Assembly: GCA_966250015.1 (NCBI GenBank)
Contig: CBINFS010000055.1
Span: 1-20,673, forward strand
Direction: 5' to 3'
DNA: 20,673 nt
Source of the DNA: CBINFS01 sp966250015
Lineage (GTDB): Bacteria; Bacteroidota; Rhodothermia; Rhodothermales; DASSAV01
In this document: positions 1 through 7,408 of the stretch, one piece after another
Layout: every line of letters begins with the position of its first letter
Numbering within the stretch: position 1 is the first letter of the stretch
Notes under the pieces: model-generated
The model's input: only the letters and a program-made list of their open reading frames with translations
Databases searched by the model: none
Told to the model about the DNA's origin: nothing
Translations under genes and position numbers: made by a program

Positions 1-119
1 GGGAGTTTGTGCCGGACAGCTATTCAATGCATAATTTCCTAGTCAACTTCATTATAAGTATTAAACAAGTTGAGTGATAACACACCACACAAATCAAGAA
101 TCATTAAATGAAGTACTAA
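1..119. other. Intergenic leader, no gene seen
   Basis: This is AT-rich sequence upstream of the FrnE-like gene. I see no tRNA-like structure, no convincing promoter pair and no strong Shine-Dalgarno sequence before the start codon at 120. It probably carries that gene's promoter, but I cannot place it. Confidence 0.4.
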
Positions 120-800
120 ATGAAAGTCGAAATATATTCAGATATCGCCTGTCCGTGGTGCTACGTTGGGGAGCGAAGGTTTTTCAGGGCGCTGGAGGCG
201 TTTCCGCAGAGCGAGTGGGTAGAGGTGATCTTCCGGCCGTTCCAGCTCGATCCGACACTTCCGGATAAGCCAAGACCGCTTGCCGAGCAGCTTCGCGAGA
301 AGTTCGGTCCGCGTGCGGACGCCATGGTCCGCAACGTAACCTCCGTGGCGGCGAAAGAAGGTCTGGATTTACGGTTCGGAGACGCTCAGTCGGTCAACAC
401 GTTCACGGCCCATCGTCTGCTCGGCCTGGCCGAGCGTGAGTATGGTTCGGAGGTCCAGCACAAGCTGGCCGAAAAGCTCTTCGAAGCCCACTTCTCGAAT
501 GGGGGCAACATTGCCGACCACGGCCTCCTGGCAGACCTTGCCGCGTCGGCCGGCATGGAACGTCAACGAGTTCTCGACTACCTGGCGTCGGAAGAGGGGT
601 CGAAAGAGGTAAGAGACCAGCTTGACCGGGCGCATCGGCTCGGCATTCACGCCGTGCCCACCTTCGTCTTCGACGAACGTTTCGCGGTTCAAGGCGCCCA
701 GCCAATGTCCGTCTTTCTTCAGGCATTTGAAGAACTGCAGGCAGAGGACGCCGGCTCGGAGCCCGCACCGTCCTGCGAGGACGGGACGTGCGAATTTTGA
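120..800 (+). CDS. DsbA-family oxidoreductase, FrnE-like
   Basis: This 226-aa protein has a thioredoxin-fold DsbA layout with the active-site motif C11-P-W-C14 right after the first beta strand, and a C-terminal 'VPTFVF' stretch that supplies the cis-proline loop. FrnE-type proteins catalyse dithiol-disulfide exchange and usually act in the cytoplasm. No signal peptide is visible, which fits. The tail ends in C219-x4-C224 two residues before the stop. A second, C-terminal CX4C pair is described for Deinococcus FrnE, where it cooperates with the CXXC motif in redox chemistry. Annotation pipelines often call such proteins 2-hydroxychromene-2-carboxylate isomerase-like, but the intact CPWC favours an oxidoreductase. 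The gene converges on the M20 peptidase with only 3 bp between the stop codons. The Shine-Dalgarno sequence is weak; the start is chosen because the conserved first strand begins at residue 2. Confidence 0.9.
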   Translation: MKVEIYSDIACPWCYVGERRFFRALEAFPQSEWVEVIFRPFQLDPTLPDKPRPLAEQLREKFGPRADAMVRNVTSVAAKEGLDLRFGDAQSVNTFTAHRLLGLAEREYGSEVQHKLAEKLFEAHFSNGGNIADHGLLADLAASAGMERQRVLDYLASEEGSKEVRDQLDRAHRLGIHAVPTFVFDERFAVQGAQPMSVFLQAFEELQAEDAGSEPAPSCEDGTCEF

Positions 801-803
801 TGC

Positions 804-2276
804 TTACATCTCGTCGAGATTGATGAGAAAGCGGTAATACGTCCCGATCATGCGGACGTACTCGTCCACCGGCAGGTGCTCGTCCACTCCGTGGTAGCCT
901 CGCAGGACGTCCATCGACACACGCGCCCCGTTGTATCGGTAGGTCGTGTTAGTAAGAGATGCGAAGTAGCGCGAATCGGTCGCGCCCATCACGAGGAACG
1001 GCGCGACGATAAGGTCCTCTTCGGGCGAGACCTCCAGTATCGACCGTTCGAGAATTCGGTACCCCGGCGCATCGGTGCCGGAGACCGTTGAGGGTTCACT
1101 CGAGCCCGGCAACCTCTTCACGGTGACGCCCGGATCGTCGATGATCTCGATCACGCGTTCGGTCACGTCGTCGCGTGTATCACCCGGAAAAAGCCTGAAG
1201 TTGACGACGGCACGGGCGCTGGATGGCAGGACGTTGTCCCGGTCGCTCCCGGACATCATCGTCGCAGCGGTGGTCGTCCGGACCATCGCACTCGACTCGG
1301 GCTTAGCGCCGAGTGTGCGCGCCACGACGGGCTCGAACAGCCACAGGTTCGCCAGCGCAAGCCGCCGGGTTAGAGGCAGCGACGGACCAATTCGCTCCAG
1401 CAGCGAACGCGTCGGTTCGTCGATCCTTGCCGGGAAAGGCTGGTCCTCGAGGGCGGTGATGGCCCGGCTGAGGCGTCCCACCGCCGTGTGGCGCGGCGGC
1501 ACCGACGAGTGGCCGCCACGGCCCTCCGCCGTCAGCTCGAGGCTCAGGTAGCCTTTCTCCGCGACCCCGACGCCTGCGACCGGCGCCGTGAGCCCGTCGA
1601 TAACGTCGTCCACGATGAACCCGCCTTCGTCGAGCACCACTTCGAGCCTCACACCCCGATCGTGCAGAATGCGCGCCACCTCTGACGCGCCCCGCAATCC
1701 TCCGGTCTCTTCGTCGTGCCCGACGGCAAGATAAACCGTCCGCTCCGGCGTGAATCTCTCACCGAGCAGCATCTCGCACGCCTCGAACAGGGCTGCCACG
1801 CCCGACTTGTGGTCGATCGCTCCCCTCCCCCAGACGCTGCCTTCCGCGACGACACCCCCAAACGGCGGGTGCCGCCAGGCTTCGTCGCCCGGCGGCACCA
1901 CGTCGTAGTGCGCCAACAGGAGCACGGGAAGCAGCTCCGGCCTGCGCCCCTGCCACGTATAGAGCAGCGAGAGGTCCGACACCAACTCGCGCTTGAGCGA
2001 CGCGTGGACCTTCGGGTACGCCAATTCCAGGTAGTCGATCAATCCCAGAAACGCCGCAGAGTCGATTTTTGCCGGATCGCGATTGGACACCGTGGGGAAT
2101 CGGATCAGCCTGGCCAGCCTTTGGGCTGCCGCCGCCCCGTCTATCTCCACCGGTGGCACCTTCTTTACCAGAACCGGCTCATTGGAAAACCGAACCGTGT
2201 TCAAGATCAAAATACCGCCCACCAGTACGGGCAACAGGAAAAAATACCCTACCGACAAACCCCGTCGTCCACGCAT
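804..2276 (-). CDS. M20-family peptidase, PM20D1/carboxypeptidase S-like, membrane-anchored
   Basis: This 490-aa protein is a dinuclear zinc metallopeptidase of family M20A. The likely metal ligands and catalytic residues are all visible: H123 and D125 (AHYD), D155 (GRGAIDHKSG), E189/E190 (GHDEETGG), D216 (VLDEGG) and H467 (GVDEHLP). Residues 8-27 form one hydrophobic segment after a basic start, so it is probably an N-terminal signal anchor with the enzyme facing the periplasm. Relatives include yeast carboxypeptidase S and mammalian PM20D1, which hydrolyse or synthesise N-acyl amino acids and cleave peptides. The substrate here cannot be told from sequence. The lid/dimerisation domain lies roughly at residues 235-370. 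The start has a GAGGG sequence a few bases upstream. The gene is divergent from the TetR operon, with a 149-bp gap holding that operon's promoter. Confidence 0.9.
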   Translation of the reverse strand: MRGRRGLSVGYFFLLPVLVGGILILNTVRFSNEPVLVKKVPPVEIDGAAAAQRLARLIRFPTVSNRDPAKIDSAAFLGLIDYLELAYPKVHASLKRELVSDLSLLYTWQGRRPELLPVLLLAHYDVVPPGDEAWRHPPFGGVVAEGSVWGRGAIDHKSGVAALFEACEMLLGERFTPERTVYLAVGHDEETGGLRGASEVARILHDRGVRLEVVLDEGGFIVDDVIDGLTAPVAGVGVAEKGYLSLELTAEGRGGHSSVPPRHTAVGRLSRAITALEDQPFPARIDEPTRSLLERIGPSLPLTRRLALANLWLFEPVVARTLGAKPESSAMVRTTTAATMMSGSDRDNVLPSSARAVVNFRLFPGDTRDDVTERVIEIIDDPGVTVKRLPGSSEPSTVSGTDAPGYRILERSILEVSPEEDLIVAPFLVMGATDSRYFASLTNTTYRYNGARVSMDVLRGYHGVDEHLPVDEYVRMIGTYYRFLINLDEM

Positions 2277-2364
2277 GTACCCTCACTCAACATTGGCAAA
2301 ACTGCTCCATTCTCAACTTGGACGGATTGTCGTTGAGCCGGATCCGGGACTGCTGAAGGAATAC

Positions 2365-2393
2365 TTGCGCGTATCCGGACGAGTGCCTATATT
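2365..2393 (+). promoter_or_regulatory. Sigma-70-like promoter of the TetR-ABC operon
   Basis: A TTGCGC -35 box (2365-2370) and a TATATT -10 box (2388-2393) are separated by exactly 17 bp. The predicted transcription start at about 2400 lies in the middle of the 17-bp dyad at 2393-2409, giving a leader of about 26 nt. The -10 box is one base from consensus; the -35 matches in its first three bases. This is a prediction by eye. Confidence 0.55.
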
Positions 2394-2409
2394 GACTGAC
2401 CGTCAGTCA
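2393..2409. promoter_or_regulatory. TetR-type operator, perfect 17-bp dyad
   Basis: The sequence TGACTGACCGTCAGTCA is a perfect inverted repeat of 8-bp arms around one central base. It overlaps the -10 box and predicted start site and ends 16 bp before the start codon of the TetR gene. TGAC/GTCA dyads of this kind are typical sites for TetR/AcrR regulators, so binding here would block RNA polymerase and repress the whole operon, including the regulator itself. It may also affect the divergent peptidase gene. Confidence 0.75.
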
Positions 2410-2425
2410 TTTATTAAAAACACGC

Positions 2426-3040
2426 ATGGCACCTCGCACCAATCCCGACGCCCGTCGCGGACAGCTAATCGAAGCGGCGAAAAAGGTCTTTGCTCAAAAG
2501 GGCGTCGTTGCCGCCACGGTCAGCGACATCACGGAGGCAGCCGGCACGGCCAAGGGCACCTTCTACCTGTACTTCCCTTCGAAGGAACACCTCATCGACG
2601 CCGTCGCCGAGCAGATGACCACGGAAATGGTGGACGCCGCCGAAAAAGCCCTGTCGGTTACCGGTCCCGGCCCCATAGAACGCCTTGTGATGCTGCTGGA
2701 GGCCATGATCGACCTTGCTGAGACTCCCACCGGTCGCGAAATGATCGAACGGTATCACAAACCGGAGAACCGCGCCATTCACGACCGGATGGCCGGGCAG
2801 ATCATAGCCAGGCTCGTGCCTATCGTTCGAGACATCATCGAACAGGGCATTGCCGAAAAATTGTTTAACGTTGCGGACCCCGACCTGGCCGCGTTGTTCG
2901 TTCTCGGCGGCCTGCACGCCCTCGAGCTGGCTTCGGGCGGACCTTCGAGCACCCCCTCCGCCCTCACGCGGGCGTTCCCATTCGTCCTGCGCACCCTCGG
3001 CTATACCGGAGATCTCCCCCGTCTACCCACCAAAGCCTGA
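2426..3040 (+). CDS. TetR/AcrR-family transcriptional regulator
   Basis: This 204-aa protein has the usual TetR size. The N-terminal helix-turn-helix covers roughly residues 9-55, with the family signature 'AKKVFAQKGVVAATVSDI' followed by 'GTAKGTFYLYFPSKEHL'. The C-terminal two thirds is a helical ligand-binding and dimerisation domain, which diverges between members and gives no clue to the ligand. It is the first gene of an operon: the ABC ATPase starts 15 bp after its stop. The perfect dyad just upstream of its start suggests that it represses its own operon and is released by a compound that the transporter handles. Confidence 0.92.
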   Translation: MAPRTNPDARRGQLIEAAKKVFAQKGVVAATVSDITEAAGTAKGTFYLYFPSKEHLIDAVAEQMTTEMVDAAEKALSVTGPGPIERLVMLLEAMIDLAETPTGREMIERYHKPENRAIHDRMAGQIIARLVPIVRDIIEQGIAEKLFNVADPDLAALFVLGGLHALELASGGPSSTPSALTRAFPFVLRTLGYTGDLPRLPTKA

Positions 3041-3055
3041 CCGACATTCACCGCC

Positions 3056-3973
3056 ATGTCCGAAGACCTCGCCCTGTTTACCCGTGGACTCGTCAAATGG
3101 TACGGTAACGTCCGGGCCGTGGACGGCATCGACCTGGAAGTCCCGCGTGGCAAGGTCTACGGCTTTCTGGGGCGGAATGGCGCAGGGAAAACGACGACGA
3201 TCCGGATGCTGCTCGGCCTCGTGAGGCCGTCGGCCGGTGAGGTCGTCGTCCTCGGCTCGCCCATTAGGCCAGGCTCACTCGCCGTCCTGAAAAGGGTCGG
3301 CTACCTCGTCGAAACGCCGGCCGCTTATCCCAATCTCACGGTCTGCGAAAATCTCGATATCCAGCGCCGCCTCCTGCGCGTGCCTCGTCAATACCTGGTG
3401 GACGTCGTCGAGCTGCTAGGGCTCGCACGGTATAGAGACCTGCCCGCCGGCAAGCTCTCGCTGGGGAACAAGCAGCGGCTCTCGCTTGCGCGGGCCCTCC
3501 TGCACCGGCCTGAGCTCCTGTTGCTCGACGAGCCGGTCAACGGCCTCGACCCGGCGGGCATCGTCGAGATCCGCGAGCTGCTCCGCTCGCTTGCCGACCG
3601 GCACGGCGTTACGGTCTTCCTGTCGAGCCACAACCTTTCCGAAATCGCCCACCTTGCCGACCGCATCGGCATCATCCACGAAGGCCGCATGATCACGGAC
3701 CTCTCACGCGAGGTCCTGCACGGACGCCTGAATAAGGTCGTCGAAATCGACGTGTCCGAACCTGGCCGCGCCGCCTCGCTCCTCACGAGCTTTTTCGGCG
3801 AAACCCGCCTCGAGCAAACACCGGAGGGTTGCCTGCGCCTTTTCGACCACTTCGACCGGACGGCCGACATCACTCGAATCCTCGTTGAAGGCGGGCTCGA
3901 CGTCACCCGCCTGTGTACGACCCACGAAGACCTCGAAGATTACTTCCTGCGGCTGACCGGAGGGGCCGCCTGA
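3056..3973 (+). CDS. ABC transporter ATP-binding protein
   Basis: This 305-aa protein is the ATPase subunit of an ABC-2-type exporter, close in layout to the BcrA/drug-export group. It has Walker A GRNGAGKTT (39-47), a Q-loop region 'VETPAAYPNLT' where Glu86 sits where Gln is usual, an ABC signature written LSLGN (134-138) rather than LSGGQ, Walker B LLLLDEP (154-160) and the switch His192 in SSHNL. The last ~90 residues form the accessory C-terminal region seen in this group. It would power efflux or envelope remodelling together with the permease, whose start codon overlaps this stop codon by one base. Substrate unknown. The gene lacks an obvious Shine-Dalgarno sequence, so translation may be coupled to tetR. 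Confidence 0.92.
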   Translation: MSEDLALFTRGLVKWYGNVRAVDGIDLEVPRGKVYGFLGRNGAGKTTTIRMLLGLVRPSAGEVVVLGSPIRPGSLAVLKRVGYLVETPAAYPNLTVCENLDIQRRLLRVPRQYLVDVVELLGLARYRDLPAGKLSLGNKQRLSLARALLHRPELLLLDEPVNGLDPAGIVEIRELLRSLADRHGVTVFLSSHNLSEIAHLADRIGIIHEGRMITDLSREVLHGRLNKVVEIDVSEPGRAASLLTSFFGETRLEQTPEGCLRLFDHFDRTADITRILVEGGLDVTRLCTTHEDLEDYFLRLTGGAA

Positions 3974-4755
3974 TGTTCGTAGATGTGCTGGCCACCGAAT
4001 TCCTGAAGCTGAGGCACACACGGATCACCGTCCTGACGTGGCTCGCCTCTTCCATCATCCCGCTCGTGGGCGGCCTCTTCATGTGGATCGTCCGCGAGCC
4101 TGAACGCGCCAGACAGCTTGGACTGCTCGGGCAGAAGGCCCAGTTCGCAGGAGTCACCGCCGACTGGACAGGCTACCTCTCCTTCCTCCTGCAAGCCGTG
4201 GGAATCGGCGGCATGATCCTCGTCTCCGTCATCGCCGCTTTCGTGTTCGGGCGCGAATATGCCGACGGGACGGCGAAATACGTGCTCGCGCTGCCCGTGC
4301 CCCGCCACCTTTTTGCACTGGCCAAGCTCGTCGTGGTCCTTACATGGTTTGGCCTGTTGATTCTTTCGCTGCTCCTCGAGGCTTTTCTCGTCGGCAAGCT
4401 GCTCGCTTTCCCGGGTTTCTCCCTTTCTCTCGCGGCACGAGAGACAAGTAATATTCTGCTCGTCGGATTGGTCGCCTGGCTGCTGGTACCGGCTGTCGCG
4501 TGGATCGCCACCCTGGGCAAGGGGTACCTGGCGCCGCTCGGCTTTACGATTTTTACGCTCGTACTTGGAATGATCGTCGGAGCAACCGGATGGGGTAAGT
4601 GGTTTCCATGGTCGATCGTGCCCCTCTTTGCGGGCGTTGCCGGTCCGCGCCTCGAGGTACTTTCACCGCTCAGTCTCGTCATCCTCGTGCTCACCTCGGC
4701 TGCGGGTGTCGCCGCCGTCGTCTACCAGCTCCGCTACGCCGACAATACGCAGTAA
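3973..4755 (+). CDS. ABC-2-type permease subunit
   Basis: The start chosen is the ATG overlapping the ATPase stop codon (TGATG), giving 260 aa; an upstream in-frame start at 3913 would run deep into the ATPase gene and is unlikely. The protein begins 'MFVDVLATEFLKLRHTR', typical of ABC-2 permeases that carry a short cytoplasmic start before the first membrane helix. Six hydrophobic segments are visible, the first at about residues 18-39 and the last near 232-252. It would form the inner-membrane channel with a dimer of the ATPase. Being under the TetR operator suggests drug or metabolite export, which is inference. Confidence 0.88.
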   Translation: MFVDVLATEFLKLRHTRITVLTWLASSIIPLVGGLFMWIVREPERARQLGLLGQKAQFAGVTADWTGYLSFLLQAVGIGGMILVSVIAAFVFGREYADGTAKYVLALPVPRHLFALAKLVVVLTWFGLLILSLLLEAFLVGKLLAFPGFSLSLAARETSNILLVGLVAWLLVPAVAWIATLGKGYLAPLGFTIFTLVLGMIVGATGWGKWFPWSIVPLFAGVAGPRLEVLSPLSLVILVLTSAAGVAAVVYQLRYADNTQ

Positions 4756-4777
4756 TCCGTATTCGATGCGGGAGGAG

Positions 4778-4826
4778 CTGCCACGATGTACCTGAGCGGT
4801 AGATCGCCCTGGTGCTCACGTGGCAG
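4778..4826 (+). other. Inverted repeat downstream of the ABC operon
   Basis: CTGCCACG (4778-4785) and CGTGGCAG (4819-4826) form an 8-bp stem around a 33-nt loop, 23 bp after the permease stop codon. There is no clean T-tract, so it is at best a weak terminator or an mRNA-end stabilising structure. Confidence 0.35.
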
Positions 4827-4945
4827 GTAAAGTGGCAGGACTTTTCTGTTTATTACCATTTAAGGACGTCATCCTCGCCCCCCTGCCGGGATACGCGCAA
4901 TGGTATAGTCAACCCTCACGGTTTAGCCTAACACGGCCCCTCCAG

Positions 4946-5321
4946 AATTTACTCCGTCAGTCACTTTGTTCGTGTTGAATCAAGTCCGGAATGACAATTT
5001 TATAAAGGAATTAGGTTAATAAAAATCACTCCCTATTGTGTCACAAATATCTCAGTAAAAACGTCATTCCGACCCCGAGCCGACACGAGCCCCGCAACTG
5101 ACGAAGTAAATCCATGCGAGCCTACAGCTTGCCTCCACCACTTCTTCCTTCGTTACCCATGCCTGGATCTCCGCCTTCGCGGAGATGACGTAATTGTTTA
5201 GCGTCTTGATAGCACTTAACGTCCCGCCTTCGGCCTACACCTCATGAAAAAACATCCGCGGAAATCTGCGTCCATCTGCGGGTAATCACCTAAAACCCTT
5301 CGCGACTTCACGTGAAACCTC
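4946..5321 (-). repeat. Composite intergenic repeat, copy A
   Basis: This copy is in reverse orientation relative to copies B, C and D. Read on the minus strand it holds: a CTTCGCG-rich arm end (5296-5321), a 'TCTGCG/CCGCGG' segment (5253-5282), a CCGAAGGCGGGACG segment (5191-5240), a core bounded by GTCAT and ATGAC (5063-5189) with a hairpin at 5162-5190, then a 67-nt AT-rich spacer (4996-5062) and a 49-nt unit (4947-4995). The core is 127 bp instead of about 102 because its second hairpin is replaced by a variant of the 49-nt unit (5063-5111). It fills most of the 686-bp gap between the ABC permease and the fucosidase; I see no gene in the gap. Confidence 0.8.
4947..5111. repeat. MITE-like inverted pair of a 49-nt unit
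   Basis: Positions 4947-4995 and 5063-5111 are inverted copies of the same length, matching at about 35 of 49 positions without gaps by eye, with the outer seven and inner nine bases identical. They enclose 67 nt of AT-rich sequence, so a transcript or single strand could fold into a long hairpin. A third copy at 20621-20669 matches the left arm at about 45 of 49 positions. Confidence 0.75.
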
Positions 5322-5441
5322 TTTCCACGCCGCGAGCCAGACAAAATTTCAAAGGAAGTCAATTGCCCCATCAGTGGAAAATGAATCTTTCAGGTGAGAT
5401 TTTACACCCGCACCCGTGCGAATGCTCATCTACCGGCGGCA

Positions 5442-6872
5442 ATGCGGACCTACCTCATCATCTGTATCCTTTCCGTCTCGGCGATTACGCTCATATCCGG
5501 TTGCAACGGGCTCGTCGAGCCGACGCCATCACTTGACGTCCTGCCGACGCCGGACGTCTCGGAGCCCATCCCACCGTACGGCGCGGTGCCGTCGCCGCAA
5601 CAGCTCGCCTGGCAGCAGATGGAGCAAAACCTGTTCATCCACTTCGGGATCAATACGTTCACCGGAAGGGAATGGGGCGACGGAACGGAGGATCCGGTGC
5701 TGTTTCGTCCGAAAAACCCGGACCCGAAACAGTGGGCACAGGTAGCGAAGGAAGCTGGATTCAAGGGGATCGTCTTTACTGCCAAGCACCACGAAGGCTT
5801 CGCATTATGGCCTACCGAGCACTCCGACTTTTCGATTGCACGAAGCCCGTGGTACGACGAAAACGGTCGGGACATCATTAAAGAGCTCGCCGAGGCGTGC
5901 CGTGAGACCGGCCTGAAGCTCGGCCTCTACTTCTCTCCCTGGGATCGGTACGAACCCACTTACGGGACGCTTGAATACAACGACTTCTTCGTCGCACAGC
6001 TCGTCGAGCTGCTCACGAACTACGGTCCCCTCTTCGAAATCTGGTTCGACGGCGCCGGGGAGGGCAAAGCCAGCCATCTCTACGACTTGAAGCGTTACCA
6101 CAGCATCGTCCGGGAATATCAGCCCGACGCTCTGATCGCCGTCGTCGGGCCCGACATCCGGTGGGTCGGCAACGAAAACGGCATCGCCCCTCAGCCGCTC
6201 TGGAGCGCCGAAAATGATACGTGGTGGTACCCGTACGAATGTGACGTCTCCATTCGGCCCGGATGGTTCTGGCGCGCCCGGGAAGACCAGAGCGTCAAGA
6301 GTCTCGACGAGCTGCTCGACATTTACTACAACTCCGTCGGAAAGAACTGCGTCCTGCTCCTGAACGTGCCGGTAAACCAGGAAGGCGTCATACCGGAGCC
6401 GGACGTGCAGCGTTTGATGGAATGGCGCAAAGTGCTGGACGAGACCTTCGAAGAGAACCTCGCATTAACCGGCATAGCCTCCGCCGGCAACACGCGCGAA
6501 GGTCGGGAAACATGGGCGCCGCAAAATGCCATCGACGGTAAAAAGACGACCTTTTGGGCCACTGACGACTCGGTCCGGACGGCGACACTCGAAATCGACC
6601 TGAGACAGAAGGTCCGATTCAACGTGATCGAGCTGGCGGAGCCGATCCAGTACGGCCAGCGGATAGCGGCGTACCGGGTTGAGGTGTGGACCGGCAAGAT
6701 CTGGCGCAAAGTCGCTCGGGGTACTACCATCGGGTATAAGAGGCTCCACCGCCTGAACCCGGTCAGGACCGACCGGGTGCGGATCGTCATCGAGGAATCC
6801 CGCGCCAATCCTGCCCTCCAGGACTTCAGCCTTTACGAAGCGAAAGGTCAAGGGATACCAAGAGATTACTAG
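5442..6872 (+). CDS. Alpha-L-fucosidase (GH29) lipoprotein with F5/8-type C domain
   Basis: From the ATG at 5442 this is 476 aa. The start gives a clean lipoprotein signal: hydrophobic 'TYLIICILSVSAITLISGC' with lipobox ISGC and Cys21; an in-frame start at 5394 would bury it. The GH29 barrel follows (about 45-345), with 'FIHFGINTFTGREWG' (65-79), the substrate-binding 'KHHEGF' (115-120) and the nucleophile Asp203 in 'EIWFDGA'. The C-terminal ~130 residues resemble a discoidin/F5/8-type C carbohydrate-binding module, starting near 'NAIDGKKTTFWA'. It removes fucose from glycans or glycoproteins by a retaining mechanism, probably at the outer membrane surface or periplasm. Barrel plus discoidin layout resembles the 1,3/1,4-fucosidase subgroup (GH29-B), but linkage specificity is inference. 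No other glycan genes flank it. Its stop codon shares the tetranucleotide CTAG with the stop of the opposing gene. Confidence 0.92.
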   Translation: MRTYLIICILSVSAITLISGCNGLVEPTPSLDVLPTPDVSEPIPPYGAVPSPQQLAWQQMEQNLFIHFGINTFTGREWGDGTEDPVLFRPKNPDPKQWAQVAKEAGFKGIVFTAKHHEGFALWPTEHSDFSIARSPWYDENGRDIIKELAEACRETGLKLGLYFSPWDRYEPTYGTLEYNDFFVAQLVELLTNYGPLFEIWFDGAGEGKASHLYDLKRYHSIVREYQPDALIAVVGPDIRWVGNENGIAPQPLWSAENDTWWYPYECDVSIRPGWFWRAREDQSVKSLDELLDIYYNSVGKNCVLLLNVPVNQEGVIPEPDVQRLMEWRKVLDETFEENLALTGIASAGNTREGRETWAPQNAIDGKKTTFWATDDSVRTATLEIDLRQKVRFNVIELAEPIQYGQRIAAYRVEVWTGKIWRKVARGTTIGYKRLHRLNPVRTDRVRIVIEESRANPALQDFSLYEAKGQGIPRDY

Positions 6873-7147
6873 AGGCTGATTTTCTGTCGGGTCAGTTTGG
6901 AGATGAACGCACGCAGGGTGAGGGCGTCAGGCGTCATGGCGCCAGGGTCGCTCGACGAGTAGAACTGGGAAAGCAGCTGCGCGGTCAGGATCAAGTCCTC
7001 CTCAGCCTCCTGAATCGTCGAGCCCATGGCCATCAGCGACCACCGCTCGTGGACCAGAAACACCATCCCTTCGTCGCGGACGACATAAAAGGGCTCTCCC
7101 GCGACGTGTTTTATTTGCTCTCGTTCGAGAACGTTCGAATCGTTCAT
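6869..7147 (-). CDS. Small hypothetical protein, 92 aa
   Basis: I do not recognise this protein with confidence. It has an N-terminal half of short alternating hydrophobic stretches ('GEPFYVVRDEGMVFLVHERWSLMAMGSTIQEAEEDL') that resembles the beta-beta-beta-alpha pattern of HicB-like antitoxins, and a helical C-terminal half ending in 'ALTLRAFISKLTRQKISL'. No HicA-like toxin lies next to it, so a toxin-antitoxin role is not supported. Coding potential is judged from its sensible composition and from ending exactly at the end of the fucosidase gene, with a 4-bp overlap on the opposite strand. It has no clear Shine-Dalgarno sequence. Confidence 0.6.
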   Translation of the reverse strand: MNDSNVLEREQIKHVAGEPFYVVRDEGMVFLVHERWSLMAMGSTIQEAEEDLILTAQLLSQFYSSSDPGAMTPDALTLRAFISKLTRQKISL

Positions 7148-7254
7148 TGCACTCGTCGAAAAATAGGCGTGTGTTCAACCGGGGAAAAATGACAGTGACC
7201 CGGGGCGTCTGCGGTTTTTGCCCTCCGTTGCATCAACCCCGCACAAAACAAAGA

Positions 7255-7289
7255 CCGGCGAGAGGGTGGGTTTATTCCACCTCCCGCCG
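7255..7289 (+). other. Stem-loop in the leader of the aldehyde dehydrogenase gene
   Basis: CGGCG, GAGG and TGG on the left pair with CCA, CCTC and CGCCG on the right, with one mismatch, one bulge and a 7-nt loop, about 12 bp in all (7256-7289). It lies within a 261-bp gap (7148-7408) upstream of the dehydrogenase. It is not followed by a T-tract on the plus strand, so it is not a simple terminator for that direction. I do not recognise a known riboswitch. Two overlapping short open frames on opposite strands cover the gap, but neither looks like a real gene. Confidence 0.4.
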
Positions 7290-7408
7290 AAAAAGCCTTC
7301 GCGACGCAAACACCTTGGTGCGCTTAAGCCTCTATGGATTCTTATTGGACCTGTCGCGCCGATTGTCGAAATTGGCGGATGGGTAGCTTCCAATAGATCA
7401 CCTGCGTA

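Noticed and set aside
2083..2721. A 212-aa open frame across the divergent promoter region
   Set aside because: It overlaps the peptidase start, the promoter and operator, and the TetR gene in another frame; composition is Arg/His-rich as in shadow frames.
3913..3972. Upstream start of the ABC permease
   Set aside because: It would extend 60 bases into the ATPase gene with a non-hydrophobic, Pro/Arg-rich tail; the ATG overlapping the ATPase stop is the usual arrangement.
6869..7147. HicB-type antitoxin of a toxin-antitoxin pair
   Set aside because: Only a vague fold resemblance, and there is no HicA-like gene next to it.
7148..7408. A known riboswitch in the dehydrogenase leader
   Set aside because: No conserved core of a riboswitch class that I can recognise; only a generic stem-loop.
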